A stretch of 64,000 nucleotides of DNA from Hymenobacter negativus (GCF_017571495.1 NZ_JAGETZ010000002.1:248001-312000); one strand, 5' to 3'. Positions 32,004-40,434 are shown, counted from the stretch's first letter. Program-made: numbers and translations. The notes: generated by a model from the letters alone, not told the origin.

Positions 32004-33833
32004 ATGCAAGAAACCGGTTCCATCTCCATCCACACCGAGAACATCTTCCCGATTATCAAGAAGTTCTTGTACTCCGACCACGAAATCTTCCTGCGGGAAT
32101 TGGTTTCGAACGCCGTCGACGCCACCCAAAAGCTGAAAAGCCTAGCCCAACTAGGCGAGTACAAAGGCGAGTTGGGCGAGCTGAAAGTGCGCGTGACCGT
32201 GGACAAAGAAGCCCGTAAAATCACGATTTCCGACCACGGCTTGGGCATGACGGCCGAAGAAATCAAGAAATACATCAACCAGATTGCCTTCTCCGGCGCC
32301 ACCGAGTTTGTGGAGCAGTATAAAGAGAAGGATGCCAATGCCAAAGACCAGATTATCGGGCAGTTTGGCCTGGGTTTCTATTCGGCCTTTATGGTGGCCA
32401 AGGAGGTGGAAATCTGGTCGAAGTCGTATAAGGACGACACCCTGACGGCGCATTGGGTGTGCGATGGCAGCACGCAGTTTACCCTTGATGAGCCCACCGG
32501 CGAGCACGAAAAAGCCGAGCGCGGCACCGACGTAGTGCTGCACGTGGCCGAAGATTCGGACGAGTTTCTGGAAGAGGCCCGCCTGCGCACCATCCTCACC
32601 AAGTACTGCAAGTTCCTGCCTATTCCGATTGAGTTTGAGGGCGAGGTTATCAACCAGACGACCCCAATTTGGACCAAGCAGCCGAGCGAGCTGACCGATG
32701 AGGACTACAAGAAATTCTACCAGGAGCTCTACCCCATGAGCATGGACGAGCCCCTGTTCTGGATTCACCTGAACGTGGATTACCCGTTCAACCTGACTGG
32801 TATTCTCTACTTCCCGAAAGTGAAGGACGAGCTGCAATTCTCGCGCAACAAGATTCAGCTCTACTCGCGTCAGGTGTTCATCACCGACGAGGTGAAGGAC
32901 GTGGTGCCCGAGTTCCTGATGCTGCTACACGGCGTAATTGACTCGCCCGATATCCCACTGAACGTGTCGCGCAGCTTCCTGCAGGCCGACGCCGCAGTCC
33001 GCAAAATCAATACCTACATCACCAAGAAAGTAGCCGATAAGCTGAGCAGCCTCTTCAAGCAGGACCGGGCTGGCTACGAGGAAAAGTGGTCTGACATCGG
33101 CATGTTCGTGAAATATGGCATGCTCTCGGATGAGAAGTTTTACGAGAAGGCCAAGGACTTCGTGTTGCTGAAGAATGTGGACGGCAAACTCTTCACGCTG
33201 AACGAGTACACCGAACACATCCAGGCCAACCAGAAGGATAAAAACGACAACACCGTCGTGCTGTACACCAACGACGCTGAGCAGCAGCACAGCTTCGTGG
33301 CGGCCGCCCAGGAGCGTGGCTACGACGTGCTGAACTTCGACCAAGTGCTCGACCCGCACTTCGTAGGTCAGCTGGAGCAGAAACTGGAAAAAACCAGCTT
33401 CAAGCGCGTGGACGCCGACACCCTGAGCAAGCTCATCGAAAAGGACGAAACCACCGAAAGCGTACTGAGCGAGGACGACACCAAGAAGCTGGAAGAAACC
33501 TTCACTACTGCTATTGCCAACCCGGCCATGCACGTGAAAGTAGCCGCCCTCAGCCCGCAGGATGCCCCGGTAGTCATTACTCAAAACGAGTTTATGCGCC
33601 GTATGAAGGACATGCAGCGCACCGGTGGCGGAGGCGGCATGCAGATGTTTGGTGCCTTCCCCGAGTCGTACGATGTGACCGTGAACGCCAACCACCCGCT
33701 GGTGAGCAAAGTGCTTGCCGACGGTGGCGACAAGCTTGCCAAGCAAGCTTTCGACCTAGCATTGCTGGCACAAGGCATGCTGAAAGGGGAAGCGCTGACG
33801 CAGTTTGTAAAGCGCAGCACCGAACTGCTGTAA
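32004..33833 (+). CDS. htpG: Molecular chaperone HtpG (Hsp90)
   Basis: The product is 609 aa, full length for bacterial Hsp90. The ATP-binding GHKL domain shows FLRELVSNAVDATQKLK, ITISDHGLGMTAEEI, FSGATEF and GQFGLGFYSAFMVA. The middle domain has LFWIHLNVDYPFNLTGILYFPK and the NVSRSFLQ element, whose upstream Arg-bearing loop contacts ATP. The C-terminal dimerisation domain ends LTQFVKRSTELL. It acts in the cytoplasm as an ATP-dependent protein-folding chaperone. A terminator follows. Confidence 0.97.
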   Translation: MQETGSISIHTENIFPIIKKFLYSDHEIFLRELVSNAVDATQKLKSLAQLGEYKGELGELKVRVTVDKEARKITISDHGLGMTAEEIKKYINQIAFSGATEFVEQYKEKDANAKDQIIGQFGLGFYSAFMVAKEVEIWSKSYKDDTLTAHWVCDGSTQFTLDEPTGEHEKAERGTDVVLHVAEDSDEFLEEARLRTILTKYCKFLPIPIEFEGEVINQTTPIWTKQPSELTDEDYKKFYQELYPMSMDEPLFWIHLNVDYPFNLTGILYFPKVKDELQFSRNKIQLYSRQVFITDEVKDVVPEFLMLLHGVIDSPDIPLNVSRSFLQADAAVRKINTYITKKVADKLSSLFKQDRAGYEEKWSDIGMFVKYGMLSDEKFYEKAKDFVLLKNVDGKLFTLNEYTEHIQANQKDKNDNTVVLYTNDAEQQHSFVAAAQERGYDVLNFDQVLDPHFVGQLEQKLEKTSFKRVDADTLSKLIEKDETTESVLSEDDTKKLEETFTTAIANPAMHVKVAALSPQDAPVVITQNEFMRRMKDMQRTGGGGGMQMFGAFPESYDVTVNANHPLVSKVLADGGDKLAKQAFDLALLAQGMLKGEALTQFVKRSTELL

Positions 33834-33856
33834 GCTGTTCAGTCGCAGATAAGGAG

Positions 33857-33890
33857 AAGCACCCGGGGCAATAGCTCCGGGTGCTTTTTT
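33857..33890 (+). terminator. Terminator after htpG
   Basis: A 10-bp stem AAGCACCCGG/CCGGGTGCTT is followed by a T-run. Confidence 0.85.
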
Positions 33891-33907
33891 GTGCTCGTGT
33901 AAGGGCC

Positions 33908-33980
33908 GTAGCGCGAACTTTTAGTTCGCGTTATCAGAACGACACCCGGGTGGAGTTAAGACGCGCCTACGAGTTCATGT
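33908..33980. repeat. Bipartite palindromic repeat, copy B (right unit decayed)
   Basis: The left unit at 33908-33933 matches other left units (GTAGCGCGAACTTTT ... AGTTCGCG). The spacer carries GAACGACA, like copy A (GAACGAAA). A right-unit remnant at about 33958-33979 (GACGCG ... CTACGAGTTC) resembles the right unit of copy D with a base missing. Confidence 0.65.
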
Positions 33981-34206
33981 TGCCATCCTCGCTTAAATCG
34001 AGCAGCCAGTTCGGTGGCTCTGCCGCTAAAGCCAAGTCGGCGAGGTTGGGCCAGGCCCCGGCCCGGTCGAGGACGGCCGAGTTGGAGGTGACCACTACGC
34101 ATGAGCGGGAGGCATAAGGCGCAGCAAGTTGCGTGGAAAAGCGTGGGATTGCCTATTCCTCTTCCAAAAGCTGCGAATAGCCAGCGGCCCGCTGAGTCGT
34201 TGGCAT
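33967..34206 (-). pseudogene. Possible decayed ORF with one internal stop
   Basis: From ATG at 34206 an 80-codon frame reads MPTTQRAAGYSQLLEEE, then TAG at 34153-34155, then AIPRFSTQLAAPYASRSC and on through AVLDRAGAWPNLADLAL to WLLDLSEDGNMNS and a TAG at 33967. The part after the stop has the codon usage and composition of a real protein. The final stop lies within the decayed repeat unit. No family was recognised. It is bracketed by palindromic repeats and may be a fragment of a lost gene or of an adjacent longer one. Confidence 0.35.
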
Positions 34207-34233
34207 GTAGCGCGAACTTTTAGTTCGCGCTAC
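34207..34233. repeat. Palindromic repeat, copy C (single perfect unit inside a coding end)
   Basis: Perfect 12-bp arms GTAGCGCGAACT / AGTTCGCGCTAC flank TTT. On the minus strand it encodes the last residues (R-S-A-N) and the TAA of the gene ending at 34220. Confidence 0.85.
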
Positions 34234-35290
34234 GGGCGGATGGACCAGCCAGGGCTTTGCCGGTGACGGGTGCGGCCAGCAGGTGGCGCAGCTCGGCATT
34301 GGTCAGTACGGTGATGCCTGATTCGCTGGCCAGCCAAAGACGCTGCTGCTTATCGACTTCCAGCAGCATGGGGTTGCCGGCGTTGGTGGGCAGTGTCACG
34401 GGCCGCAGCAGGCGCTTAGGCTCTACTTTGTCGGTCGAAGGGGTGAAGCTGGCAAACCCGGCCGGTTCGTTGGGGAGCAGAAGCAAGCCCTGGGCAGTGG
34501 CAAACAGGCGGCCTGCGCCAGACACCGCCACCACGCCCGTTACCTCGTTGCCGGGCCGGCCGATGAACTTCACGGTAGGCAATTCTTCTTCGGCCGCGCC
34601 GCGCTGCCCGCCGTTTTCAAACACGCAGATGGCATCGGACATGATGACCCAGAGGTTGCCGGCATTGTCGGGCAGCAGTTTCTCCACGATGTTATCGGGG
34701 ATTTCGTGGTTGGCCACGCCTTCCTCGTTGTAGCGCGTCCACTCGGTGCCCTGCTTGCGACTGAGGCCGATACTCGTGGCAATCCAGACGGAGCTATCGG
34801 CAGTGGCCACGCCGCCATTGATAGCGGGTGTGTGCAGCTCTTGCGTGAAGACATTATTGGCCCAGCGGAACACGCCCTGACCATTGGCACCCACCCACAT
34901 AGCGCCCCGGGCATCCCGAAAAACGGCCGTAATGCTGGGCGCGGCGTCGGTGCCGGGCAGGCGCAGGGTGTGCGTTTTGAAGGAAACCGTATTCACGTTT
35001 TGCACGCCCGTCCGGGTGCCCAGCCATAAGGCGGTATCTGCCAGGGCGGCGCACTGAATGAGCTGGTTGAACTGCTGCTTGCGCACGAACTCGTGGCCTT
35101 CGAGCCGGAAGACGCTGTGTGCGGTGACGAGGTAGGTTGACTTCGCAGAATGAAGCAGCGCCACCGGTTTTTCGTTGCCCGGTACGGCGTAGTGTGGGCG
35201 TGGCTTAGCGGGCAAAAGTGTCGACCAACTCAAGAGCAGTAGCGCCGAAAAGAGCGAACGAATCAAGGGTTTTTTGGTGGAAAAAGACAT
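34220..35290 (-). CDS. Exported beta-propeller protein (ligand-binding sensor-like)
   Basis: From ATG at 35290 the product is 356 aa. The signal peptide lies around LFSALLLLSWSTLLPAKP. Repeats with W-x-G/A-T or W-V-G-A-N motifs (TALWLGTRTGVQNV, GAMWVGANGQGVFRW, SSVWIATSIGLSRK, GNLWVIMSDAICVF, QRLWLASESGITVL) form a two-component-regulator-type propeller. No kinase or other domain is fused, so it is probably a stand-alone periplasmic or surface protein. The ATG at 35320 is excluded by the promoter at 35318-35325. The C-terminal residues ARSAN derive from palindromic repeat copy C. Confidence 0.8.
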   Translation of the reverse strand: MSFSTKKPLIRSLFSALLLLSWSTLLPAKPRPHYAVPGNEKPVALLHSAKSTYLVTAHSVFRLEGHEFVRKQQFNQLIQCAALADTALWLGTRTGVQNVNTVSFKTHTLRLPGTDAAPSITAVFRDARGAMWVGANGQGVFRWANNVFTQELHTPAINGGVATADSSVWIATSIGLSRKQGTEWTRYNEEGVANHEIPDNIVEKLLPDNAGNLWVIMSDAICVFENGGQRGAAEEELPTVKFIGRPGNEVTGVVAVSGAGRLFATAQGLLLLPNEPAGFASFTPSTDKVEPKRLLRPVTLPTNAGNPMLLEVDKQQRLWLASESGITVLTNAELRHLLAAPVTGKALAGPSARSAN

Positions 35291-35317
35291 AGTCCGGAGC
35301 CAATAGAGTGGTTCTGG

Positions 35318-35325
35318 CAAAGGTA
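35318..35325 (-). promoter_or_regulatory. -7 promoter box for the propeller gene
   Basis: The minus strand reads TACCTTTG, a perfect TAnnTTTG, 27 nt before the ATG at 35290. Confidence 0.6.
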
Positions 35326-35487
35326 AAATAATGAGCTCAAGGCGTTGATTATATAATCATTACTAAAGAAAAGCGTCTGTGCTATATTCTTAATAAAGGG
35401 TTGATGCATGAGTAACCCGGGCCTCATGACAGTTGCTCAATTTTGCGGCTAGTTAGCATTCCACTCATCAATATTTAACCGGCTTTT

Positions 35488-37596
35488 ATGAAAGCGAAAA
35501 TTTTACTCAGCAGCGGCTTGGTGCTGGCGGCGCTGGCCGGGCAGGAAGCCCGCGCTCAGGCGGCCAACAACAACGTCATCATTTACATCGGCGACGGCTT
35601 CGGGCTGGCCCCGAAAACGGCGGCGCGCATGGCCATGGGCCAGGGCACCACGGGCAAGCGCTTCCCGTCCGATGCCGGATTTCAGGTGCTAAACCTCGAT
35701 AAGTTGAAATACAATGCTACCGTTACCACGCACTCGCTGAACTCTTGGATTACGGACTCGGCACCTGGTGCATCGGTGTACGCCTGCGGCAAGCCCGGCA
35801 AGCAAGACAATGAGGTGATTTCGCTGAACCCCGCCACCGGCGCTTCCATCGAAACCATCCTGGAAAACGCTAAAAAGCAAGGTTATGCAGTAGGCCTAGT
35901 GAGTACCGCCCGCATCACGCACGCCACGCCAGCCGCCTTCGCCAGCCACATCTGGTACCGCGACCTGGAGGACTACATTGCGGCCCAGTACATTGCCTCT
36001 ACCCAGCCGCAGTACGAAGCCATTTTCAATAGCAGCCCCACCACCTCGTACCGCTACACGGCGGCCCGCGACTGGGTGTTGCCGACCCCCAAAGTGGGCG
36101 TGGAGCTGGACGTAATTCTTGGCGGCGGCGCCCGCCACTTCATGCCCCGCACCCGCACAGCGGCCAGCTCCTACGAAACCATCGTGGACCGCAACGGCAC
36201 GGCCATTATCGACCCCGGAACCGGCGTAGCCGCCACCCTCAAAGGCAACCGCGCCGACGATGTGGACCTGGTTAGCTACGCGGTGAACCAGCGCAACTAC
36301 GGCTACGTGAACAGCCGCGATGCCCTCAACAACATTAACCTCAGCCAGTACGGCGTGGGTGGGAAGAAGCTGCTCGGTCTGTTCAACGCCTCGCACGTCA
36401 ACTACGAGCAAGACCGCCAGACCAGCGCCGCCTGGGAGCCCTCGCTGGCCGAAATGACCCACATGGCCATCGAAGTGCTGAAGGCCAAGAGCAATGGCAA
36501 AGGCTTTTTCCTGATGGTGGAGGCCGGCCGCATCGACCACCTGGAGCACGCCAACACCGGCGGTATCTCGGTGGTAGCCAACCCCGCCGGCGGCAACCAG
36601 TACACGGTGGATTCTGACAAGCCCACCTACGCGCCGGGTGGCGGCGAAGCCAACTACGTGGCCACGCCCACCACAGTCCGCACCACCAACGTGTACGCTT
36701 CCGACTACATGATTAAGGAGGTAATGGCTTTCGACTATGCTGTGGCTGAGGGCCGCGCCCTGCTGACTACGCCTTCCACTACTGGCAAAACCCTGATTTT
36801 TAGTACTTCCGACCACGAGTGCGGCGGCTTTGCGGTGACTGGCCTGCACGATGAGGCCGATGCCCAGACCAACGGTACCAAAATCCGGACCTACTCGGGC
36901 CAGATTGGCAAGTCGGTAGCAGCCGAAGCTGGCTACGCCACCCCCACCAACCTGGTGCGCGGCGATGGCGGCGCGGGCGGCTGGTTTCCTGATTATGTGA
37001 TGAATAACTTTCAGGGCAAGGACTACCCACAGCCGGCTTCAGCCACGGGCAAGCGCATCGTGGTGGCCTACGGCTCAAACCCCCTCACCAACGGCAACGG
37101 CACCCGCGCCAGCACCGGTGTGGGCTCCAACCAGGGCGGCACGCCCGGCAACCACACCCCACAGGACATTTGGGTAGGCGCCGAGGACAACACCAATACC
37201 TCAACCTACGCCGCCGCCATCACTGGCCAGGGCCTGCTGGATAATACCTCCATCACGCCCATCATGGCCAACTTCCTCGGCCTGACCAGCTTCTTCAACA
37301 CCATCACGCTGCGCACCCTTCCCGGCAAAGCCGATGAAGCAACCGGCGTGCAGCTCAGCCCCGTGCCTTTCCTCAACCAGTTCGATGTAGCCTTCACACT
37401 GCCCACTTCGGGTGCCGTCACAGTCGAGCTGTTCGACGAAATGGGGCGCCGCGTACAAAGTGTGGTTACGAACCAGAACTTCAGCACCGGCGCCCACGCC
37501 GTGACCGTAGATGGCAGCCGTCTCAGCGCCGGCCTCTACATCGCCGCCGTCACCATGAACGGCCAGGTGGTAAGCAAGCGTACGATTAAGCTCTAG
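35488..37596 (+). CDS. Alkaline phosphatase with T9SS sorting domain
   Basis: The product is 702 aa. Signal peptide MKAKILLSSGLVLAALAGQEARA is followed by the PhoA-type core: IIYIGDGFGLAPK (metal ligand Asp), TDSAPGASVYACG with nucleophile Ser91, RITHATPAAFASH, EAGRIDHLEHANTG and FSTSDHECGGFAVTG (Asp/His metal ligands). The last 90 residues (LSPVPFLNQFDVAFTL ... GRRVQSVV ... LSAGLYIAAVTMNGQVVSKRTIKL) form a T9SS type A sorting domain, so it should be surface-attached or secreted. It releases phosphate from organic monoesters. A perfect 19-bp terminator follows. Confidence 0.95.
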   Translation: MKAKILLSSGLVLAALAGQEARAQAANNNVIIYIGDGFGLAPKTAARMAMGQGTTGKRFPSDAGFQVLNLDKLKYNATVTTHSLNSWITDSAPGASVYACGKPGKQDNEVISLNPATGASIETILENAKKQGYAVGLVSTARITHATPAAFASHIWYRDLEDYIAAQYIASTQPQYEAIFNSSPTTSYRYTAARDWVLPTPKVGVELDVILGGGARHFMPRTRTAASSYETIVDRNGTAIIDPGTGVAATLKGNRADDVDLVSYAVNQRNYGYVNSRDALNNINLSQYGVGGKKLLGLFNASHVNYEQDRQTSAAWEPSLAEMTHMAIEVLKAKSNGKGFFLMVEAGRIDHLEHANTGGISVVANPAGGNQYTVDSDKPTYAPGGGEANYVATPTTVRTTNVYASDYMIKEVMAFDYAVAEGRALLTTPSTTGKTLIFSTSDHECGGFAVTGLHDEADAQTNGTKIRTYSGQIGKSVAAEAGYATPTNLVRGDGGAGGWFPDYVMNNFQGKDYPQPASATGKRIVVAYGSNPLTNGNGTRASTGVGSNQGGTPGNHTPQDIWVGAEDNTNTSTYAAAITGQGLLDNTSITPIMANFLGLTSFFNTITLRTLPGKADEATGVQLSPVPFLNQFDVAFTLPTSGAVTVELFDEMGRRVQSVVTNQNFSTGAHAVTVDGSRLSAGLYIAAVTMNGQVVSKRTIKL

Positions 37597-37647
37597 CGCC
37601 AGAACCTCGCCCCGACTCCTTTCCAAGAGAGGAGCCTGACGACACGT

Positions 37648-37689
37648 AATGAAAAGCCCCGGCTCATTTTTGAGCCGGGGCTTTTCATT
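37648..37689 (+). terminator. Terminator after alkaline phosphatase
   Basis: Perfect 19-bp arms (37648-37666 with 37671-37689) enclose a TTTT loop. Confidence 0.82.
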
Positions 37690-37718
37690 GCATCTTTTAA
37701 ATTGTACCCCGCTTGTGC

Positions 37719-37775
37719 CGTGGGGCCCCGCTCTTTTGGAGAGGGGGTAGGGGGTAGGGAGGCTCCGCCGGGCAC
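37719..37775. repeat. C-rich intergenic word, second copy
   Basis: On the minus strand this reads CCCTACCCCCTACCCCCTC then TCCAAAAGAGCGGGG, related to the stretch at 26762-26806. It ends near the stop of the methyltransferase gene. Confidence 0.4.
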
Positions 37776-37789
37776 GGTGGTTAGGGGCG

Positions 37790-38704
37790 TTACTTCACAT
37801 TCCGCGCCACCACAAACATGCGGTCCCCGAACCGCCCCGTCAGCTTGTTCAGATAATACGTGGGGTACTGCCCGGCCAGCTTGCTGACCTTTTCTACCAC
37901 GCTGCCGCCTAGGCGAATGTTCTTCGGCGGCTTCACCGGGTTCAGCAGCTCTACCACTTCAAAGCCCTGCTTTTTCAGCATTTTGGTGATAGTGGCAGGT
38001 GTGAATTCGAAGAGGTGATAAGGTGGAATATCCATCTTGCGCTCCTTGCCCAGCACACCGTAGGCGGCGAAACCCAGCCGTACTGTGGGCAGGTTCAGCG
38101 TGGCGGGCAGGGCCAGCACCAATAGCCCGCCCGGCTCCAGAATGTGGTGGAACTTAGCCAGCGTGGCGGCGGGAGACAGGAGGTGCTCTAGCACGTCGCC
38201 CATGTAGGCGAGGTCGAACTGGTTTTCGTGGAAGTCCTCGGTGGTTTCGATGTTGCCCGTCACCACCGGCAGGTGCAGCTCGCGGCGGGCAAAGTCAGCG
38301 GCGTGCTCGGATATTTCCAGGCCGTGGGCTTCCCAGCCCAGCGCCTCCAGGCTTTTGAGGGTGTAGCCGGGGCCACAGCCCACATCAAGGTAGCGGAACT
38401 TGCGGCCGGGATATTTGGCCAGGATATAGTTCGTGAACTTGTCGGGCCGAACCTGGTTTAAAGCAGCCTGCTTCTGGCCTTCTTCAATGAACACGACCTC
38501 CTGCTGGGTCCGGTCATAGTTGGGGCGCTCGGTAAAATAGTCCTTACCATAGAGCCGTTCCAGTTGCGCAGGCGTAGGCTGGGGGTCCAAAAACATCAGG
38601 GCGCAGCTGCGGCACTGGGTACCTTGCAGCTTTTGGCCTTCAAATTCGTAGTAAAAGGGCAGCTTCTTAAAATCGGTGCTGCCGCACAAGTCGCAGGTAC
38701 GCAT
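37790..38704 (-). CDS. Class I SAM-dependent methyltransferase with N-terminal zinc ribbon
   Basis: The product is 304 aa. An N-terminal C-x2-C ... C-x2-C cluster (RTCDLCGSTDF, GTQCRSCALMFLDP) is followed by LYGKDYF and the SAM domain: FRYLDVGCGPGYTLKSLEALG (motif I), VVTGNIETTEDF, FDLAYMGDVLEHLLSP (motif II) and LEPGGLLVLALPATLN. It resembles the methyltransferase group linked to cell-surface carbohydrate synthesis (CxxC-type plus Methyltransf_23-like). The start lies 4 nt downstream of palindromic repeat copy D, so the leader must include the repeat. The target is unknown. Confidence 0.85.
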   Translation of the reverse strand: MRTCDLCGSTDFKKLPFYYEFEGQKLQGTQCRSCALMFLDPQPTPAQLERLYGKDYFTERPNYDRTQQEVVFIEEGQKQAALNQVRPDKFTNYILAKYPGRKFRYLDVGCGPGYTLKSLEALGWEAHGLEISEHAADFARRELHLPVVTGNIETTEDFHENQFDLAYMGDVLEHLLSPAATLAKFHHILEPGGLLVLALPATLNLPTVRLGFAAYGVLGKERKMDIPPYHLFEFTPATITKMLKKQGFEVVELLNPVKPPKNIRLGGSVVEKVSKLAGQYPTYYLNKLTGRFGDRMFVVARNVK

Positions 38705-38708
38705 GGAA

Positions 38709-38794
38709 GTAGCGCGAACTTTATAGTTCGCGTTGCCGCACGGTCAATTTCGTACACAACAACGCGAGGACGCGAGCTACAAAGTTCGCGCTAC
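38709..38794. repeat. Bipartite palindromic repeat, copy D (between divergent starts)
   Basis: Left unit 38709-38736 and right unit 38768-38794 are inverted relatives. The right arm GCGAGCTACAAAGTTCGCG carries two changes from other copies. The element fills two thirds of the 129-nt space between the ATGs at 38704 and 38834, so both promoters must lie in or beside it. Confidence 0.82.
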
Positions 38795-38833
38795 TTCGCC
38801 CAAGATTCGCCACCCCAAAGCTGGCACACCATT

Positions 38834-39802
38834 ATGCTCGACGTTCTCATTATCGGGGCCGGCCCTGTAGGCCTCGCCTGTGCCCTCGAAGCCCAGCGCA
38901 AAGGCCTCAAAGTGGCCATTGTAGAAAAAGGTACCTTGGTCAATTCCATTGTGGGCTACCCCACCAACATGGAATTTTTCTCCACACCCGAGCTGCTCGA
39001 AATCGGCGGCTACCCCTTTCCCACGGCCCACTACAAGCCCCTGCGCGAAGATGCCCTCGATTACTACCAGCGCGTGGCCCGCTCCGAAAAGCTCGACATC
39101 CGCCTGCACGAAACAGTGCTAAAGCTGGAAGGCGAGCAGGGCAACTTCACCATCACCACCAGCCGGGGCGAAATCCCCGCCCGCAACGTCGTCGTTGCTA
39201 CCGGCTTCTACGATATTCCCAACCCGCTGGGCGTGCCCGGTGAGGACCTGCCCCACGTCAGCCATTACTACAAAGAGCCTTACCAGCACGTGCTACAAAA
39301 CGTCGTAGTCGTTGGGGCCAAAAACTCCTCGGCCAAAGCCGCCCTGCAAATGACCCGCGCCGGCGCCAACGTCACGCTCATCGTGCGCGGCCCCGAAATC
39401 AGCAATTCCGTCAAATATTGGATTCGTCCCGACCTTGTCAACCGCATTGCTGAGGGCCGCATCACGGCGCATTTCAACACCACCGTCACCGCCATCACTC
39501 CTGAAGCCATCGAAGCCCTCACCCCTGATGGCCCTCTGCGCATCCCTACCAATTTCGTATACGCCCTCACCGGCTACCACCCGGATGAAGCCCTGCTCGG
39601 CCGCCTCGGGGTGGAGCCTGACCCCCAAGACGAGGCCCGCGCCCCGCTCTTCAACCCTGACACCCACGAAACCACCCGGCCCGGCCTGTTCGTGGCCGGT
39701 ACCGTGTGCGGCGGCCGGGCCACCAGCCGCTGGTTCATCGAGAACGGCCGGCACCATGCCCAGCTCATTGCCACGCATTTGGCCGCGCAGGTAGCTGCTT
39801 AG
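38834..39802 (+). CDS. ypdA: YpdA-family FAD/NAD(P)-dependent reductase (putative bacillithiol disulfide reductase)
   Basis: From ATG at 38834 the product is 322 aa. The FAD-binding GxGxxG is IIGAGPVGLACALEAQRKGLKVAIVEKG; the second Rossmann motif is VVVVGAKNSSAKAALQMTRAG; and the FAD-contacting end is PGLFVAGTVCGGRATSRWFIENG. The wording matches YpdA, which keeps bacillithiol reduced in the cytoplasm; thioredoxin-reductase CxxC motifs are absent as expected. The frame extends upstream across repeat copy D, but those residues are not family-like. The TAG overlaps the stop of the convergent lipoprotein gene. Confidence 0.88.
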   Translation: MLDVLIIGAGPVGLACALEAQRKGLKVAIVEKGTLVNSIVGYPTNMEFFSTPELLEIGGYPFPTAHYKPLREDALDYYQRVARSEKLDIRLHETVLKLEGEQGNFTITTSRGEIPARNVVVATGFYDIPNPLGVPGEDLPHVSHYYKEPYQHVLQNVVVVGAKNSSAKAALQMTRAGANVTLIVRGPEISNSVKYWIRPDLVNRIAEGRITAHFNTTVTAITPEAIEALTPDGPLRIPTNFVYALTGYHPDEALLGRLGVEPDPQDEARAPLFNPDTHETTRPGLFVAGTVCGGRATSRWFIENGRHHAQLIATHLAAQVAA

Positions 39803-40266
39803 TTGGCATAAGTCACGTTGTCGACGATAGTGGTACCGTTGCTGGTGCGCGTCGAGCGCAGTTGCATGGCATCGGCCGTAAGACGGACGATGTCGAACGC
39901 AGTGCCGCCGATGGTGAGCTGGGTTTGGGCCGCGTCCATGTTCCAGGGATAGGTGCCCACCACGGTCTGCGAGCTGTTATTGCCGCAGGCAGTAGGACCC
40001 TCCGTGCGGATTTCGACGCCGTTGGTATTGAACGTGTACCGGTCGTCGCGCTCGCAAGCGGTAGGGAAGGCCGTGGCCAGGTAGTCGGCCGCGGCACTGT
40101 TACCCGTGGTGCGGGTGTAGGCAGTGATGTGCCAGGGCCCGCTGGTCAGTAGCTTGGTCTTGCTCGCGGCAGGAGTTTCCATGTCTTTTTCGCATCCAGT
40201 GAGCAACACGGTAGCTACGGCAAAAAGCAGCGCAATCTTTGTTAAAAACGAGTAGTGTTTGTTCAT
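39799..40266 (-). CDS. Small lipoprotein, lipocalin-like
   Basis: The product is 155 aa. A lipoprotein signal (ALLFAVATVLLTGCEKD) gives Cys25 as the acylated residue. The mature part is a small beta-barrel-like domain (GPWHITAYTRTTG, DRYTFNTNGVEIRTEG, TQLTIGGTAFDIVRLTADAMQLRST) similar to lipocalin-like lipoproteins of Bacteroidota. Its TAA overlaps the TAG of the convergent ypdA by three bases. Function unknown. Confidence 0.75.
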   Translation of the reverse strand: MNKHYSFLTKIALLFAVATVLLTGCEKDMETPAASKTKLLTSGPWHITAYTRTTGNSAAADYLATAFPTACERDDRYTFNTNGVEIRTEGPTACGNNSSQTVVGTYPWNMDAAQTQLTIGGTAFDIVRLTADAMQLRSTRTSNGTTIVDNVTYAN

Positions 40267-40379
40267 ATAAGTGAGAGGGAAAGAGAAAGTTAAAAAGCCG
40301 CATTTCGCCGTGCCATTAGGCTTGCAAATTAAGTTGATAAGCTACAAATCAGCTGCTTATTCTTGTGAGTTATGCTTAA

Positions 40380-40414
40380 AAAAAGCGCCAGCCCAAACCG
40401 GGCTGGCGCTTTTT
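40380..40414 (-). terminator. Terminator of the FadL/SGNH operon
   Basis: A perfect 14-bp stem AAAAGCGCCAGCCC / GGGCTGGCGCTTTT lies 20 nt past the stop at 40435, with T-runs on both strands, so it may also insulate the lipoprotein gene starting at 40266. Confidence 0.82.
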
Positions 40415-40434
40415 GAGTTTGGGCAGGAGCCAAA

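Larger units (their letters stand above)
33834..34219. other. Intergenic region with terminator, repeats and a decayed ORF
   Basis: This 386-nt region between the htpG stop and the convergent propeller gene contains the htpG terminator, repeat copies B and C, and a minus-strand reading frame broken by one stop. Confidence 0.6.

Noticed and set aside
33881..34117. Plus-strand ORF after htpG
   Set aside because: It begins in the htpG terminator and crosses repeat copy B; no protein-like features were seen.
38564..38833. N-terminal extension of the YpdA-like protein
   Set aside because: It would be translated through palindromic repeat copy D and the start of the divergent methyltransferase gene; the FAD-binding motif begins right after the ATG at 38834.
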